Part shown: piece by piece, positions 11,501 through 18,976 of the stretch
How positions within the stretch are numbered: the stretch's first letter is position 1
Layout of the letters: every line of letters starts with the position of its first letter
Assembly: GCF_001618955.1 (NCBI RefSeq)
Contig: NZ_LVYV01000056.1
Span: forward strand, 186,001 to 250,000
DNA length: 64,000 bases
Direction of reading: 5' to 3'
Source: Tardiphaga robiniae
GTDB lineage: Bacteria > Pseudomonadota > Alphaproteobacteria > Rhizobiales > Xanthobacteraceae
The notes under the pieces: generated by a model
The model's database searches: none
The model's input: only the letters and a program-made list of their open reading frames with translations
Told to the model about the DNA's origin: nothing
Translations under genes and position numbers: made by a program

Positions 11501-12924
11501 TCGGCAAGGAAGGCGTGGCCGGTGCGGACTGCCAGATGGACCAGGTCAGGCAGCGCATCGGCGTCCGGACCATCCGGCACGGTATTCACGAGACTCAGCG
11601 GAGCGCCAGGGGTGCCCGAGGCCAAGAACTGTGGCGGCCCCGCCATCACGACCTGCGGGAAACCTGTAATAGGATCCGGGATGAAGTTGCCGTACTGGTC
11701 GGTAGCAAGCAGAGGCAGATTGCCGACATGAGCGTCGACCAGTTCGATTCCCAGGATGTTGCGTGCCTGAGCCTTCAGGTCGGCCCAGGTCGCCATCCCA
11801 CCATTGGCGCCCTCGATGAGTCGGCCGGTTGCAACCGGCTCGCCACCGGCGTTAAGCTCATATTCCCGCAGGAACACCTGATGCGACGGGTGCGAGGTAT
11901 AGGTCTGGTTCTGGTCAACGAACGAGGTGGTGGTGTTGACGGGACGGTCGGTATCGTCCGCAGTTCCCATCACGCCATCGGCGCCAGGTCCCGCCAAGGT
12001 GGCTCGGGTCAGCACCATGAAATTAGTCGTACCACCGGGAACGTATAGCGGATCGTCCGGCATCAGCGGGATGAATACCGTGCCGTTGCCGCCCTTGGCG
12101 ACAAGGTCGAGCCCGTGATCGAAGAACTGGCCGAAGAGTGTGAACCATGAGTTGAAGGGCGCCGACAGGCCCTCGTCCGGGGCCGTGTTGGTGATCTTGA
12201 CGTTGGCTCCTTCGAGCTCGATGCCGTTGGCGGTGAGCAGCGCCATCAGGTCATCATCAACAGTATCCAGCGCCGCCTGTGCTGCCGACAAGGCCGCCGC
12301 GGTGGCTGCCGCGGCAGCTTGAAGATCCGGATTGCCCGGGCTGGCGGATAATGCAGCCTGCGCTTCCGCGTCCGCCCGTTCGGCGTCGGACACAGCCTTG
12401 AACTCATCAGCGAGCGGCGCGTAAGCCGCCGAAATTTGCGCCGTGACAGCCATCTGGTCGGCCGGCGCCACGATCCCGGCGCGCTGCAGCCCGGTCAAAA
12501 TGGCCGACGGGTTGCCCAGCGTCTGATCCACGATCAGGTTGGAGATCGTTCGGACATAGGGATCGAACACATCGCCGGGACCGGCGGATCCGGGGCCGTC
12601 ATTATCGACACCCGGCGTATAGGTGATGGGCACCATCGGCGCGGGCCCCGGCCCGTCGGGATCGACCATGATGGTGCGGAATTGGGTGCCCAGCCCCTCG
12701 GGAAATTCATTGTCTGCGGCGCCCAGTTCCGGATTCAGCAAGTTATTGTATGTGCCATCGACCGTGCGCAGGCCCCAACTAAGATTGTAGGTCGGTATGG
12801 ACCCGGTCGGTCCGAACAGGGGTTTGCCCTGAGCACCGCCCGTCCGTTCGAACAACGCATGGTCCTCAGCGATCTTGATCTGCGCGAGGATGAAATCGAG
12901 ATCGCTTCTGATGTACGAGACCAT
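5569..12924 (-). CDS. Giant RTX haem peroxidase (animal-type peroxidase family)
   Basis: A 2451-residue secreted peroxidase. The first 930 residues or so form an animal-type haem peroxidase domain: FFDHG with candidate distal His270, the conserved helix HHVFHSEHNRLA starting at 532, and YRFGHSM with candidate proximal His654. RTX nonapeptides follow at about 990-1110, then beta-rich domains at about 1340-1660, cadherin-like domains at about 1670-1840, more RTX at 1865-1905, a very acidic stretch near 2110-2150, and RTX again at 2150-2265. It ends with a typical uncleaved C-terminal secretion region. There is no N-terminal signal peptide, as expected for type I export. A good ribosome site (CAGGAGAG) precedes the ATG. 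Related rhizobial proteins are linked to extracellular oxidation and attachment; that role here is inference. Confidence 0.9.
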   Translation of the reverse strand: MVSYIRSDLDFILAQIKIAEDHALFERTGGAQGKPLFGPTGSIPTYNLSWGLRTVDGTYNNLLNPELGAADNEFPEGLGTQFRTIMVDPDGPGPAPMVPITYTPGVDNDGPGSAGPGDVFDPYVRTISNLIVDQTLGNPSAILTGLQRAGIVAPADQMAVTAQISAAYAPLADEFKAVSDAERADAEAQAALSASPGNPDLQAAAAATAAALSAAQAALDTVDDDLMALLTANGIELEGANVKITNTAPDEGLSAPFNSWFTLFGQFFDHGLDLVAKGGNGTVFIPLMPDDPLYVPGGTTNFMVLTRATLAGPGADGVMGTADDTDRPVNTTTSFVDQNQTYTSHPSHQVFLREYELNAGGEPVATGRLIEGANGGMATWADLKAQARNILGIELVDAHVGNLPLLATDQYGNFIPDPITGFPQVVMAGPPQFLASGTPGAPLSLVNTVPDGPDADALPDLVHLAVRTGHAFLADIAHNAVPTGLQDGDIEIGLGNGDGSATDGFYDNELLDAHFVAGDGRANENIGLTAVHHVFHSEHNRLAEHTKAVVLADATALLDGGASQAEAVAFLNEWLIDDVASVPASPADLIWDGERLFQAAKFGTEMQYQHLVFEEFARKIQPNINVFLVPDGYDVTLDPSIVAEFAHVVYRFGHSMLTETIDRFDPTFNADHIGLIEGFLNPLQFMNNGTTGTVDADIAAGAIIRGMTRQAGNQIDEFVTSALRNNLLGLPLDLATINLARGRDTGVPTLNEARQQFYEATNEDSLLKPYESWVDFAGHLKNEASIINFIASYGTHALITSQATLEGKRDAALTIISGVSVGGLAVPADASDFLNGLGAYGAAGALGGLNNVDLWIGGLAEATMPFGGMLGSTFNFVFEVQMENLQSGDRFYYLQRLDGLHLFGEMENNSFAALIMRNTDATHLPSDVFSTPGLILEVDTTRQFNDLNGDGILESSDPVGGGILTPLVVRNDPTTPGTDTNYLRYTGGEHVVLGGTELADTLIAGIGDDTLFGDGGNDKLEGGFGNDIINGGEGDDIIKDSGGDDNIKAGAGNDVVHAGPGLDLVMGNDGQDFIFLGTDMGSEVFAGTGNDFIYGNKNAERILGNEGNDWIETGTFDGAPGDNFDEIFSHDTIDGHDVFLGDGGFDEFIGEGGDEIFVGSAGRGKMVGMSGFDWATYKDNPNFVNADLSIPIIFDEAPTLPQNAALDEYESVEGLSGTRFNDVLTGTNLLAADRLPTLQGGTEGYQGSALDAESIALIDGLQAVLGAGVTEYSAGDIILGGDGSDRITGQAGDDIIDGDKWLDVQIGVFAVGDTEHTGIPIALHNSMTTLAASMFNGTINPGQLGIVRTIRNSTTQEANGETVDSNGVADVDTAVFSGARAEYDITFNPNGTITVAHTGGLATDGTDTLRNIEVLDFTDQDISLLAPMLDLNGDVTTTATTTAAQAYRDTFDTAAHNNSNGSVAWGGTPWVETNDTTTGNVVTGGQIQLDNGTNELRFTAGDGAQITRTVNLSGVTTATLSFDYDRNNGTSSIDAGESIVVQYSQSGSFAPGSFTVLTTINETSGGGDGADTFSVALNLTGAGPNSAIRFVSSAISAGEYVLINNFNIATTTTTTTTTPGTPGNNYVTNYAENGAAVAIAAGSRITDDGATMALARVILTNASAGDLLTVLGGLPGGITSAVDTSVAGQITLTLTGSTSLANYQTAIGQVRYSNNSENPTVGARTLQVTVNDGLLDSAVATTTVNVTATNDAPAANNDTVITNVAANTSFSILQAALLANDTDPEGSPITIAAVGGATGLAAGPALGAGVITLSDDATAGGSFTYTGSDGTLTDPATVTINRVTTANITGTGANDIIVGNTAVNAIIGGAGNDHINAGDGGDTVSGGTGNDIILAGTGNDTINWNANAAGDTDGFDMVNGEAGATDTFVVNGRAGTAETFIIYARAAALAAGVQVTGADSEIVITRTVAGTTTVIAELDNIEEISVNTLNTTINNGNNPTTPDGGTSNGDTIQVIGNFNAPFTSLNFSTITIDGNAGDDTVDISALTSAHRIVFRSNGGNDTIIGTLRPQDVIRLPEGAVPDDYEVTTDANGVTTMTSASQSISFTSPNGLPQFGGHDDDDDEDNDDTAGNDDSDDDCDDDDDTDTAGSGTGGVRAGTAQADVLVGTAQDDNIVAFDGDDVAMGHAGADAISAGAGADFVNGGDGRDVIFAGIGDDQVFGGGHADIIYGDAGADRMLGEAGNDFINAGAGDDSVFGGAGNDLIVAEIGDGNDVYFGDDSDGGNGIDTLDMSAATVNVTVNLGSGLMSNGTASSSQTGNDTIWGIENVNTGSGSDTITASNAVNVMHGGAGGDTFRFTSASAAEGDTILSFEPGDRLDLTAIDASIGAAGDQSFTLVGGAAFTAAGQLAVTFETREDGEFTVVQGNIDGNTDADFKFEVAGHHNLTATNVGL

Positions 12925-13431
12925 AGTGCTCTCCTGTTGCTAGAGCCATGCCGTCATTGGCCACGGGTCTGGCCATTTTTCTGACGGTCGAGATGCTCTA
13001 CAAGTTGCGCCTGCTCCGGCTTCGGAGAAACTGAGAAAGGTCTGAGCGTCGCTAAGTCAAAGGTCGCACTATCATCGGACCTTTGTCTGAGGATCGGTAA
13101 ATTGATAGCGATCCGAGCTGCAGCGGGAGAATCTGGTGCACCGCGAAGTCAGGCGGGCATTGCCCGACACCCAGCAACTTGACCACAAGCAACCAGACGA
13201 TAGAGAATGAGGAACAATCGTCCCCTGACATTCTTTCTAATGCGATCTTCACGAACATTGTCTCGCCGGCCGTGAAGTCACGTCAACTACATCGGCGGTG
13301 CCGGCACAGAATACACGGAACGTCCCCGACGGCGCGTTTTCTAAGCATGCAAATTGCCTGACACTCATCAATGCTCAGCGTTCTCGACAAGCTGATCGTC
13401 CTTCGTTGATTATTTAGCGAGGCCAAAAGCA
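12925..13431. other. Divergent intergenic region, peroxidase / response regulator
   Basis: 507 bases between the minus-strand peroxidase and the plus-strand response regulator. It must hold both promoters. I see no convincing ORF and no clear palindromic operator. The peroxidase Shine-Dalgarno is immediately upstream of 12924, and a GAGG lies nine bases before 13432. Confidence 0.5.
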
Positions 13432-14103
13432 ATGAAAGTGGTGGATATTGCTGTGGTGGACGGCCATCCACTGATGATCGAGGCGGTCAGCGCTCTGGTC
13501 GGCCGAACGCCGGGCGTTAAAATCGTAGATACCGGGACAAACGCTAATGACGTAATTTGTGTCGCGTCCAGAAGCCGGCCGCGCGTTTTGATAACTGATG
13601 TCGATCTGCCAGGAAGCATTTTTAGCGCAATAAAGATTGTGACCCTCTTGTCGCCCGAAACGAAAGTACTGATTTTTACCGCCGCCTCCGGCGTAGCGCC
13701 TGCTGTGCGGGCACTAAACGCGGGCGCGATGGGTTATGTACTTAAACTCAACGCTACAGCGGACCTTCTGAGTGCCATCGTGGCTGTTGATCAAGGCCAA
13801 ACATATATCACGAAAGCTTTTTCGGCTCAGGCTGCCTTTTATTTAAAAAATGAAACGCTTCGTCGAAGAGCTGCGGAAGCGGTAACGTTGAATATGCGCG
13901 ACGAACAGATCATTCGATTACTTGTACGCGATCAGTCCAATGAGGAGATCAGCGACGCTCTGCGGATTTGCAAGACGGATGTTGAGCACCACGTGGCACG
14001 CCTGACGCAGAGAATGCACGCTAGAAATCGGCTCGAAGCATTAATCTCCGCCTGCCATCTGAAAAAGACGGCCAACAGAGTAAAAGCCCCGACAATCAAC
14101 TGA
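13432..14103 (+). CDS. LuxR/NarL-type response regulator with degenerate acidic pocket
   Basis: A 223-residue receiver plus LuxR helix-turn-helix protein. The phosphoacceptor Asp56 (ITDVDLPG), Thr83 and Lys105 are kept, but the usual DD acid pair is Asp10-Gly11 (VVDGHPLM), so metal binding and phosphorylation may be weak. The HTH (residues of about 150-210) departs from consensus: LNMRDEQII instead of LSTREQQIV, and CKTDVE instead of SEKTVK. It is clearly a paralog of the regulator at 15694, sharing ETxxRRRAAEAV and RNRLE. The kinase gene follows after 48 bases. It is divergent from the RTX peroxidase operon and is a plausible controller of it. It may be an atypical or decoy regulator. Confidence 0.88.
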   Translation: MKVVDIAVVDGHPLMIEAVSALVGRTPGVKIVDTGTNANDVICVASRSRPRVLITDVDLPGSIFSAIKIVTLLSPETKVLIFTAASGVAPAVRALNAGAMGYVLKLNATADLLSAIVAVDQGQTYITKAFSAQAAFYLKNETLRRRAAEAVTLNMRDEQIIRLLVRDQSNEEISDALRICKTDVEHHVARLTQRMHARNRLEALISACHLKKTANRVKAPTIN

Positions 14104-14151
14104 AAATTTAAAATTGCCTAGCTCGCGACCATGCTGCGCAATGGAGGCCGA

Positions 14152-15534
14152 ATGTTTTTGCAATCCGGCGGTCTTGGCAAACGACCAAGACTCCTTCGGC
14201 AGTTCTTGAGCGCAGCCGCCGCTACTATTTTCCTTTCGATGGCTCTCCTGTCCTTCTTCATCTCCCGCCAGCTTGAGTCCAGCCTGATGCAGACTGCTGC
14301 GGAGGAAGGCGCAATTGTAATCGACATACTCCTCGGCCCGTCCCTCCAAGAGCTTGCTACGTCCAAGACGCTTTCGCAGCCGCAGACAGAAAAACTGGAC
14401 GAATTATTGAAAATAGCACTTGGCGACCGCACCAAGGCTGTAAAGATCTGGTTGCGGGACGGCACGCTGATATTTGCGACTGACAAACAGCTAGTTGGCC
14501 AGAAATTTCCGTCGCTTCAATTGGACACTGCCTTTCGTGGCAGCGCATTTGGCTCGCTGACCAATTTAGGAAAGGAAGAGAACCAAGCAGAACGACATCT
14601 GGAGCTGCCTCTTATAGAGATATACGCGCCAATTTATCGAAGCGGTACACGTGAAATCATTGCCGTAGGTGAAATTTATAATAGCGGCCTTCGCTTGCAG
14701 TCTGAATTGAAGTCGTTTCGCTGGGCTGCCATAGGTGTCGTAGGCGCGGTAACTGCCCCAATGATGCTGGCTCTTCTATTCCTGGTGTGGCGGGCTAGCG
14801 CCATTGTGACTGACCAGCGACGGGAACTTCAAAAAAGGGTAACCGAAGCCACGGCGCTGTCAATTCAGAACGTTGAGCTTCGACAAATCTCCGAGGCGCT
14901 TAAGGACGATGTATTTCACTCAAACGAGCGCTTGCTGAGTCAGATCGGTCAAGACCTGCATGATGGTCCAGTGCAACTAGTCAGCATTCTTGCTCTCAAG
15001 CTCAGCGAACTAAATTATCAAAATCACTCGGAGCTGGACATTGATAGATCAGAAAGCGAGCTAAAAACCAATGTCGAAGATCTTACAGCCACCATTCTCC
15101 GGGAACTGCGCGACATCTCAGTTGGCCTCGTGTTACCCGAACTCGATGGACTTAGCATCGCCGAAACCTTGAATTTTGCTATTGATCATCATGAGAAGAT
15201 CACAGGCACATCGGTCAAACGCACAGTAGGCCCAATAGCTTTTGAAGCTTCCGCAGCACTTCGTGTATGCGTATTTCGCGTAGTTCAGCAGGGGCTGAAT
15301 AATGCTTACATTCACGGAAAGGGCCAAGAGCAGCGTTTAGTCGCATACGAAACTAATCAGTGCATCACCATCACCATCACCAACCGTGCGCAATTTGCGT
15401 TTGAGAACAAGATGCGCATAGGCGGACTAGGGCTGCCCGGGCTGCGCCGCCGTGTCGAAGCCTTGGGTGGCAGCTTCAGTACAAATCGAACCGAGGAAAC
15501 AATGTGCGTGAAAGTCACCTTTCCGCGGCATTAG
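14152..15534 (+). CDS. NarX-like sensor histidine kinase
   Basis: Membrane sensor kinase of the HisKA_3 type (460 aa). One membrane helix lies near the N-terminus (ATIFLSMALLSFFIS) and a second at about residues 200-222 (GVVGAVTAPMMLALLFLVW), with a periplasmic sensor region of about 155 residues between. The dimerisation helix carries the phospho-His in DLHDGPVQL near residue 270. The ATP-binding domain ends in [18 protein letters not shown] moved the start to the ATG at 14152 because GGAGG lies four bases before it, while the ATG at 14131 has no ribosome site. It lies between two response regulators that are its likely partners. The signal sensed is unknown. Confidence 0.9.
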   Translation: MFLQSGGLGKRPRLLRQFLSAAAATIFLSMALLSFFISRQLESSLMQTAAEEGAIVIDILLGPSLQELATSKTLSQPQTEKLDELLKIALGDRTKAVKIWLRDGTLIFATDKQLVGQKFPSLQLDTAFRGSAFGSLTNLGKEENQAERHLELPLIEIYAPIYRSGTREIIAVGEIYNSGLRLQSELKSFRWAAIGVVGAVTAPMMLALLFLVWRASAIVTDQRRELQKRVTEATALSIQNVELRQISEALKDDVFHSNERLLSQIGQDLHDGPVQLVSILALKLSELNYQNHSELDIDRSESELKTNVEDLTATILRELRDISVGLVLPELDGLSIAETLNFAIDHHEKITGTSVKRTVGPIAFEASAALRVCVFRVVQQGLNNAYIHGKGQEQRLVAYETNQCITITITNRAQFAFENKMRIGGLGLPGLRRRVEALGGSFSTNRTEETMCVKVTFPRH

Positions 15535-15693
15535 CGGTCGACTCAAAATGGCCACCGACAATGCCCGAAAGGCGATGAGGTTGGCCGCAAGAATTTCTAT
15601 TTACACATTGATCTTGGAGAGCTTAGTCTGTGTGCATATTTTTTATGCGCGTTTATTCATAGAGATCTCGGCCATATTGTGAGGCGTCCGGAC

Positions 15694-16353
15694 ATGATCT
15701 CCATTGCTTTGATAGACGACCATCCTTTGATGGTCGAAGCAGTTACCTCATTGCTCCTGCGAACAGGCGGGTTTCAAATTCTGGCCACCGGCGGTTCAGC
15801 GGACGATGTGCTTGAAATCTGCAGGACGACAAGACCACAGGTCATGGTGGTTGACCTAAATATGCCTGGAGACGTCTACGCGGCCATAACTTCAACAGTC
15901 ACTTTGGAACCTTCGACTAAGGTTATTGCCTTCACAGCCGCAACAGGGGTTGAACCAGCAATTCGGGCGCTTGATTCAGGCGCAAGCGGCTACGTGTTAA
16001 AGGGCAGCAGCGCTCGCGAACTCATAGACGCTATAATGGCTTCCGTTGGTGGTGAGACTTACATTACTCAGCATTTTGCAAGCCGCGTTATTGCGGCACT
16101 GAGAGACACGTCATTGCGCCGACGGGCTGCGGAAGCGGTCAAGCTTAGCACGCGCGAACAGCAGATCGTCCGTCTCCTGTTGCATGGAAAAACAAACAAG
16201 GAGATTGCACTGACAATCCATATCAGTGAAAAAACCGTGAAGCATTACATGACACTCCTGATGCAAAAGCTTCAGGTCCGCAATCGCCTCGAAGTCGTAA
16301 TCGCTGCGCAAAAGCTAGATGCACGTTCTGGAACCACGGCCCTGCACTCATAG
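15694..16353 (+). CDS. LuxR/NarL-type response regulator
   Basis: A 219-residue regulator with a canonical receiver (Asp8-Asp9, phospho-Asp54 in VVDLNMPG, FTAATG, GYVLKG) and a canonical LuxR HTH (LSTREQQIVRLLLHGKTNKEIA, broken by two substitutions from consensus, then SEKTVKHY). The ATG at 15694 is preferred to the upstream GTG at 15679 because GAGG sits nine bases before it. It lies 159 bases after the kinase stop, so it may have its own promoter. It is the intact twin of the regulator at 13432 and the more likely phosphotransfer partner of the kinase. Confidence 0.9.
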   Translation: MISIALIDDHPLMVEAVTSLLLRTGGFQILATGGSADDVLEICRTTRPQVMVVDLNMPGDVYAAITSTVTLEPSTKVIAFTAATGVEPAIRALDSGASGYVLKGSSARELIDAIMASVGGETYITQHFASRVIAALRDTSLRRRAAEAVKLSTREQQIVRLLLHGKTNKEIALTIHISEKTVKHYMTLLMQKLQVRNRLEVVIAAQKLDARSGTTALHS

Positions 16354-16944
16354 AGCCGCTGTGCATTCACCAATGCCTGCAGCTCCAACATGAACCCAAG
16401 CTCTTTCTTAGCCGACGTTGGTCCTGGTCGCAACGCAGCACTAAACTAGGTGAATCGGGTTTTATCGGCGGCGGCCGAAAACGATCGTGTCCCAGGTGTT
16501 CGAAACTTGGTGGAACCTAGGCTTTCCTGTCCCTCGCCCGATGGGAGTTGGAGTTCCGATGGCGTACTAGCAAAGTGCAAATGTCACCTTCGCAAGAGTT
16601 GACCGCCGGCCGCATCGACCAAGCCTTGCAGGCTGGCCACCGAGCCCACGCTCTCAACAACATGCGAGACGACGTCCACCGTTTAACCATGCAGGCGCTG
16701 ACACCAGGGGCTGCAGGACCGAAGCGCTGACGTATTATACTTGCTCGATGCCCGGCGCTGTCCTTGAAGTCGTCATATCGGTGCCGGTCGGATCTAGGTT
16801 GACGAGCGAATGTATAATTCGCCTGGACACGGCGTTCCGACGTCGTCTCGCGCAGGCCACAAAATAACAACAAAAGATGTGACGTCGGTCACAGTGGCCC
16901 CTCCAAACGCTTGCTATAACCATGGCAAGCCGTGGAGGAATTCC
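16354..16944. other. Intergenic region without confident gene
   Basis: 591 bases after the two-component genes. I see only short reading frames of poor quality. The right end holds the CRP-like site and the TATAAC box described separately. Confidence 0.5.
16878..16920 (+). promoter_or_regulatory. CRP-type site and -10 box
   Basis: TGTGA-CGTCGG-TCACA at 16878-16893 is a perfect match to the CRP consensus TGTGA-N6-TCACA. TATAAC at 16915-16920 is a good -10 box. A start site a few bases after it would place the palindrome centre near -41.5, the class II activator position. It lies 51 bases upstream of the gene at 16945. The match is seen; binding by a CRP/FNR-family protein is inference. Confidence 0.6.
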
Positions 16945-17145
16945 ATGAAGCGCTTTCTACAAAATCTCTCGTCAGAGGACCGTCGTACGCACCGCAAGTG
17001 GGCCGTATCCGTAGTTGCGCTCTATACAGCGGCCGTTATCCTTGCACTCGTCATCGCATCGACGCTACCCCCGACTGATTACGCTCAACGTGAAGCCGCC
17101 AATCTCGTAAAGGCGCAGACGCCGTCTTTGCGCCAAGCCCGGTGA
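16945..17145 (+). CDS. Small membrane protein, hypothetical
   Basis: A 66-residue protein with a charged N-terminus (MKRFLQNLSSEDRRTHRKW), one membrane helix at about residues 20-42 and a polar tail. The start is fixed by GGAGG six bases upstream of the ATG at 16945. A CRP-like site and -10 box lie upstream, and a frameshifted secreted-protein gene follows after 12 bases, so the two probably share a transcript. I do not recognise a named family. Confidence 0.6.
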   Translation: MKRFLQNLSSEDRRTHRKWAVSVVALYTAAVILALVIASTLPPTDYAQREAANLVKAQTPSLRQAR

Positions 17146-17157
17146 GATGACAAACGT

Positions 17158-17498
17158 ATGAGATTTTGGCAAAAACGGCAGAGCGCTGCGGCTCTACTGC
17201 TCTGCTTTGCCACGACACCTTCGCTCGCCGCGACGACAACTGTTCCATCCCATCATCAGTTGTGCTGGGTCTTAGGAGCTTATGACCAAACAGTCTATTA
17301 TGCGGAGATCGGAGATCGCCAAAATCGCGAAGAGAGCTTCGCGGTTCAGAGTACTTCGGAATAGAGCACACTGGCGTACAGTGTTACGATTACCTTGCAA
17401 CAGTTTATGAAAACCGACGTGCTGCTATGTTCGAGTATTGGCGGTCAAAGAAGCTAGAGATCGTAAGTACGACGTTTCTATCGGATCTCGATTATTAA
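17158..17498 (+). pseudogene. Small secreted protein gene, frameshifted
   Basis: Reading starts with a signal peptide (MRFWQKRQSAAALLLCFATTPSLA) and the mature part LCWVLGAYDQTVYYAEIGDRQ, then stops at 17362-17364. Another frame takes over near 17340 and reads on to a stop at 17496-17498 with protein-like content: YFGIEHTGVQCYDYLATVY, then WRSKKLEIVSTTFLSDLDY. Joined, this makes one protein of about 113 residues. The span is 341 bases, so about one base is missing. It could be a true pseudogene, a sequencing error or a recoding site; I favour loss. The function is unknown. Confidence 0.6.
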
Positions 17499-17803
17499 GC
17501 AGAAAAAGCCACTCGATGTCGTCGCTGGTGCTTATCGCAGACATCGCCATGGCGTGCCGTAAGCGGCAATTTTCTCAAACCGCGCCTTTCGCAGCCCTAC
17601 CCACCTTAGCATCTAAGTCGGCTACCCGCTGAAGTCGGAGCGCATTCCATTCTCGCCTGGGCTCGTTGTCGACGCGCGGCGTTGCCCTGTACCGACCCAC
17701 CAATGACTTAGAATCGCAGGACTGCGCGCGTCGCGCTAAGATTACGATGGTATCGGGATCGATTGCCACCAGCTCCGCGCGGTCCCGGTTTGTGCGACGG
17801 CCG
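17499..17803. other. Intergenic region, nothing recognised
   Basis: About 305 bases between the frameshifted secreted-protein gene and the minus-strand hypothetical. No protein-like reading frame, hairpin or operator stands out on either strand. Confidence 0.4.
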
Positions 17804-18055
17804 TTAAGCGGACTCTGGCCGAAGTCTGTATAATGGACGCAATTCGCCCTGAATCTGCTCGACCGCCCGCTTGATGTCGAGAGCATCGTTGCGATGCTTT
17901 TCAAGGACGGATGCGCGCCAGTTACTGCTAGCTTCGGGATCGTTGATCTCAGAGATGCTGACGTCGGATACGGTTTCGAAACCCGGCCTTTGCCGCAAAC
18001 GATCAAGAACTTCTTTTGCAAGCTCTTGCCGACCAACTTCGCGCCGCTGTTGCAT
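17804..18055 (-). CDS. Hypothetical small protein, NW-family
   Basis: An 83-residue soluble protein: a helical start ([18 protein letters not shown]), a beta-rich middle ([23 protein letters not shown]) and a helical end ([15 protein letters not shown]). The plan (an NW tryptophan in the middle and QxxLRxxYxL at the end) is shared with the protein at 34178, so they look like one small rhizobial family. The ATG at 18055 is used; a TTG at 18070 is possible. It sits directly downstream of the broken YagT-like gene on the same strand, and the two reading frames overlap slightly. The function is unknown. Confidence 0.6.
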   Translation of the reverse strand: MQQRREVGRQELAKEVLDRLRQRPGFETVSDVSISEINDPEASSNWRASVLEKHRNDALDIKRAVEQIQGELRPLYRLRPESA

Positions 18056-18455
18056 TCGACGGCGATCCAAACTCGTCGTGGTCCATTTTTTCGTAGTGTG
18101 GCAGCACGCTACCTTCGTGCATCACGGCGAGCGTCAGACAGGAATTGATGCGCTGGCCGTCGACAATCACCGTGCAAGCGCCGCACTGGCCATGGTCGCA
18201 CCCCTTCTTGGTGCCGATGAGATGCATATGCTCACGGAGAGCCTCCAGCAGCGACGTACGGGTGTCGAGCTCCAGGGTTTGGGCCGATCCATTCACCCTC
18301 ATGGTGACATTAGCCGCTACCGGGGCAGGGGTGGCTGGGGAGGGGAAGCTCTGCTGCGCCTCCGCGGGACGGGATGTGGCACTGGCTGCGACGGAGGCGC
18401 CGGCGACGATCAGGAGATCGCGGCTGGAGATGTTGAGATGGGCCGGTCTGTCCAT
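18003..18455 (-). pseudogene. Truncated YagT-like 2Fe-2S subunit of aldehyde/xanthine dehydrogenase
   Basis: The start resembles the iron-sulfur subunit of periplasmic molybdenum aldehyde oxidoreductases: an exported N-terminus with a weak Tat motif ([10 protein letters not shown], only one Arg), a NVTMRVNG ferredoxin fold, and the first cluster ligands in [15 protein letters not shown] and [12 protein letters not shown]. Homology stops just after that, near 18110. The second 2Fe-2S domain, normally about 70 residues with CxxC pairs, is absent, and the last 35 residues are out-of-frame sequence shared with the next gene. The molybdenum and FAD subunits are not nearby. It should be non-functional. 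Confidence 0.75.
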
Positions 18456-18976
18456 GATATGGCTCCTTCTGCAGCGGCGTTACGGCCGCCTTGAACGGAT
18501 TTCCCTCAGGCGACGTCACGATCGCCACAATGGAAGTATTCCAGACTAGTTTAGTTGCAACCGACGGGGCCGATAACGCCTTTCAAACTGCATGGACCTA
18601 TCTAATGAATTCATGAATTGTGCGCGCTTTTGCCGCCCCTTCAGAGTTTTATGGGCGTCGTTACTAGACCGCGATGCAGTACTGAGCACCATGAAGACAC
18701 TGTTGTCGGTAGACATGGGATTTTGCGAGCTTGTTTTGATGCGCACGACAACGTTACGGCCAACGGCGGACATTCGCTATTCGGATGTTATGGAACACCG
18801 GGGGGCAATGAAGGCCTGCTATAAATTGGCGGAGCCATTTCACAAACTCATATTTTCCGTATAAGCGGCAAGTTGCGATTTACGCCGCTTTTTGCAGCAC
18901 TTTTCGGACCGTTTTTTTGCGAGGTTTTCCGTATAGGCACGAGTAGGTCAGCGTGCTTACAGCATTCAAAGGGAGG
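18456..18976. other. Intergenic region with a weak terminator-like hairpin
   Basis: About 520 bases. Short frames on the plus strand are not convincing. AAGCGGC at 18863-18869 pairs with GCCGCTT at 18884-18890 and is followed by TTT, which resembles a plus-strand terminator. TTTTCCGTATA occurs twice, at about 18853 and 18926. Confidence 0.35.

Noticed and set aside
8557-12048. Long plus-strand frames (330-380 residues) opposite the peroxidase
   Set aside because: Same mirror effect. The minus strand has complete haem peroxidase motifs, so the plus frames are shadows.
15364-15385. Run of catcac repeats that would encode His residues in another frame
   Set aside because: It lies inside the kinase gene and is read as alternating Ile and Thr in the true frame; the His frame is not used.
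16517-16873. Minus-strand 118-residue frame after the response regulator
   Set aside because: Arg-rich, no family, no ribosome site, and it overlaps the CRP-like promoter region.
18592-18864. Plus-strand 90-residue frame
   Set aside because: Composition is poor and no start site is evident, although a weak hairpin follows it.
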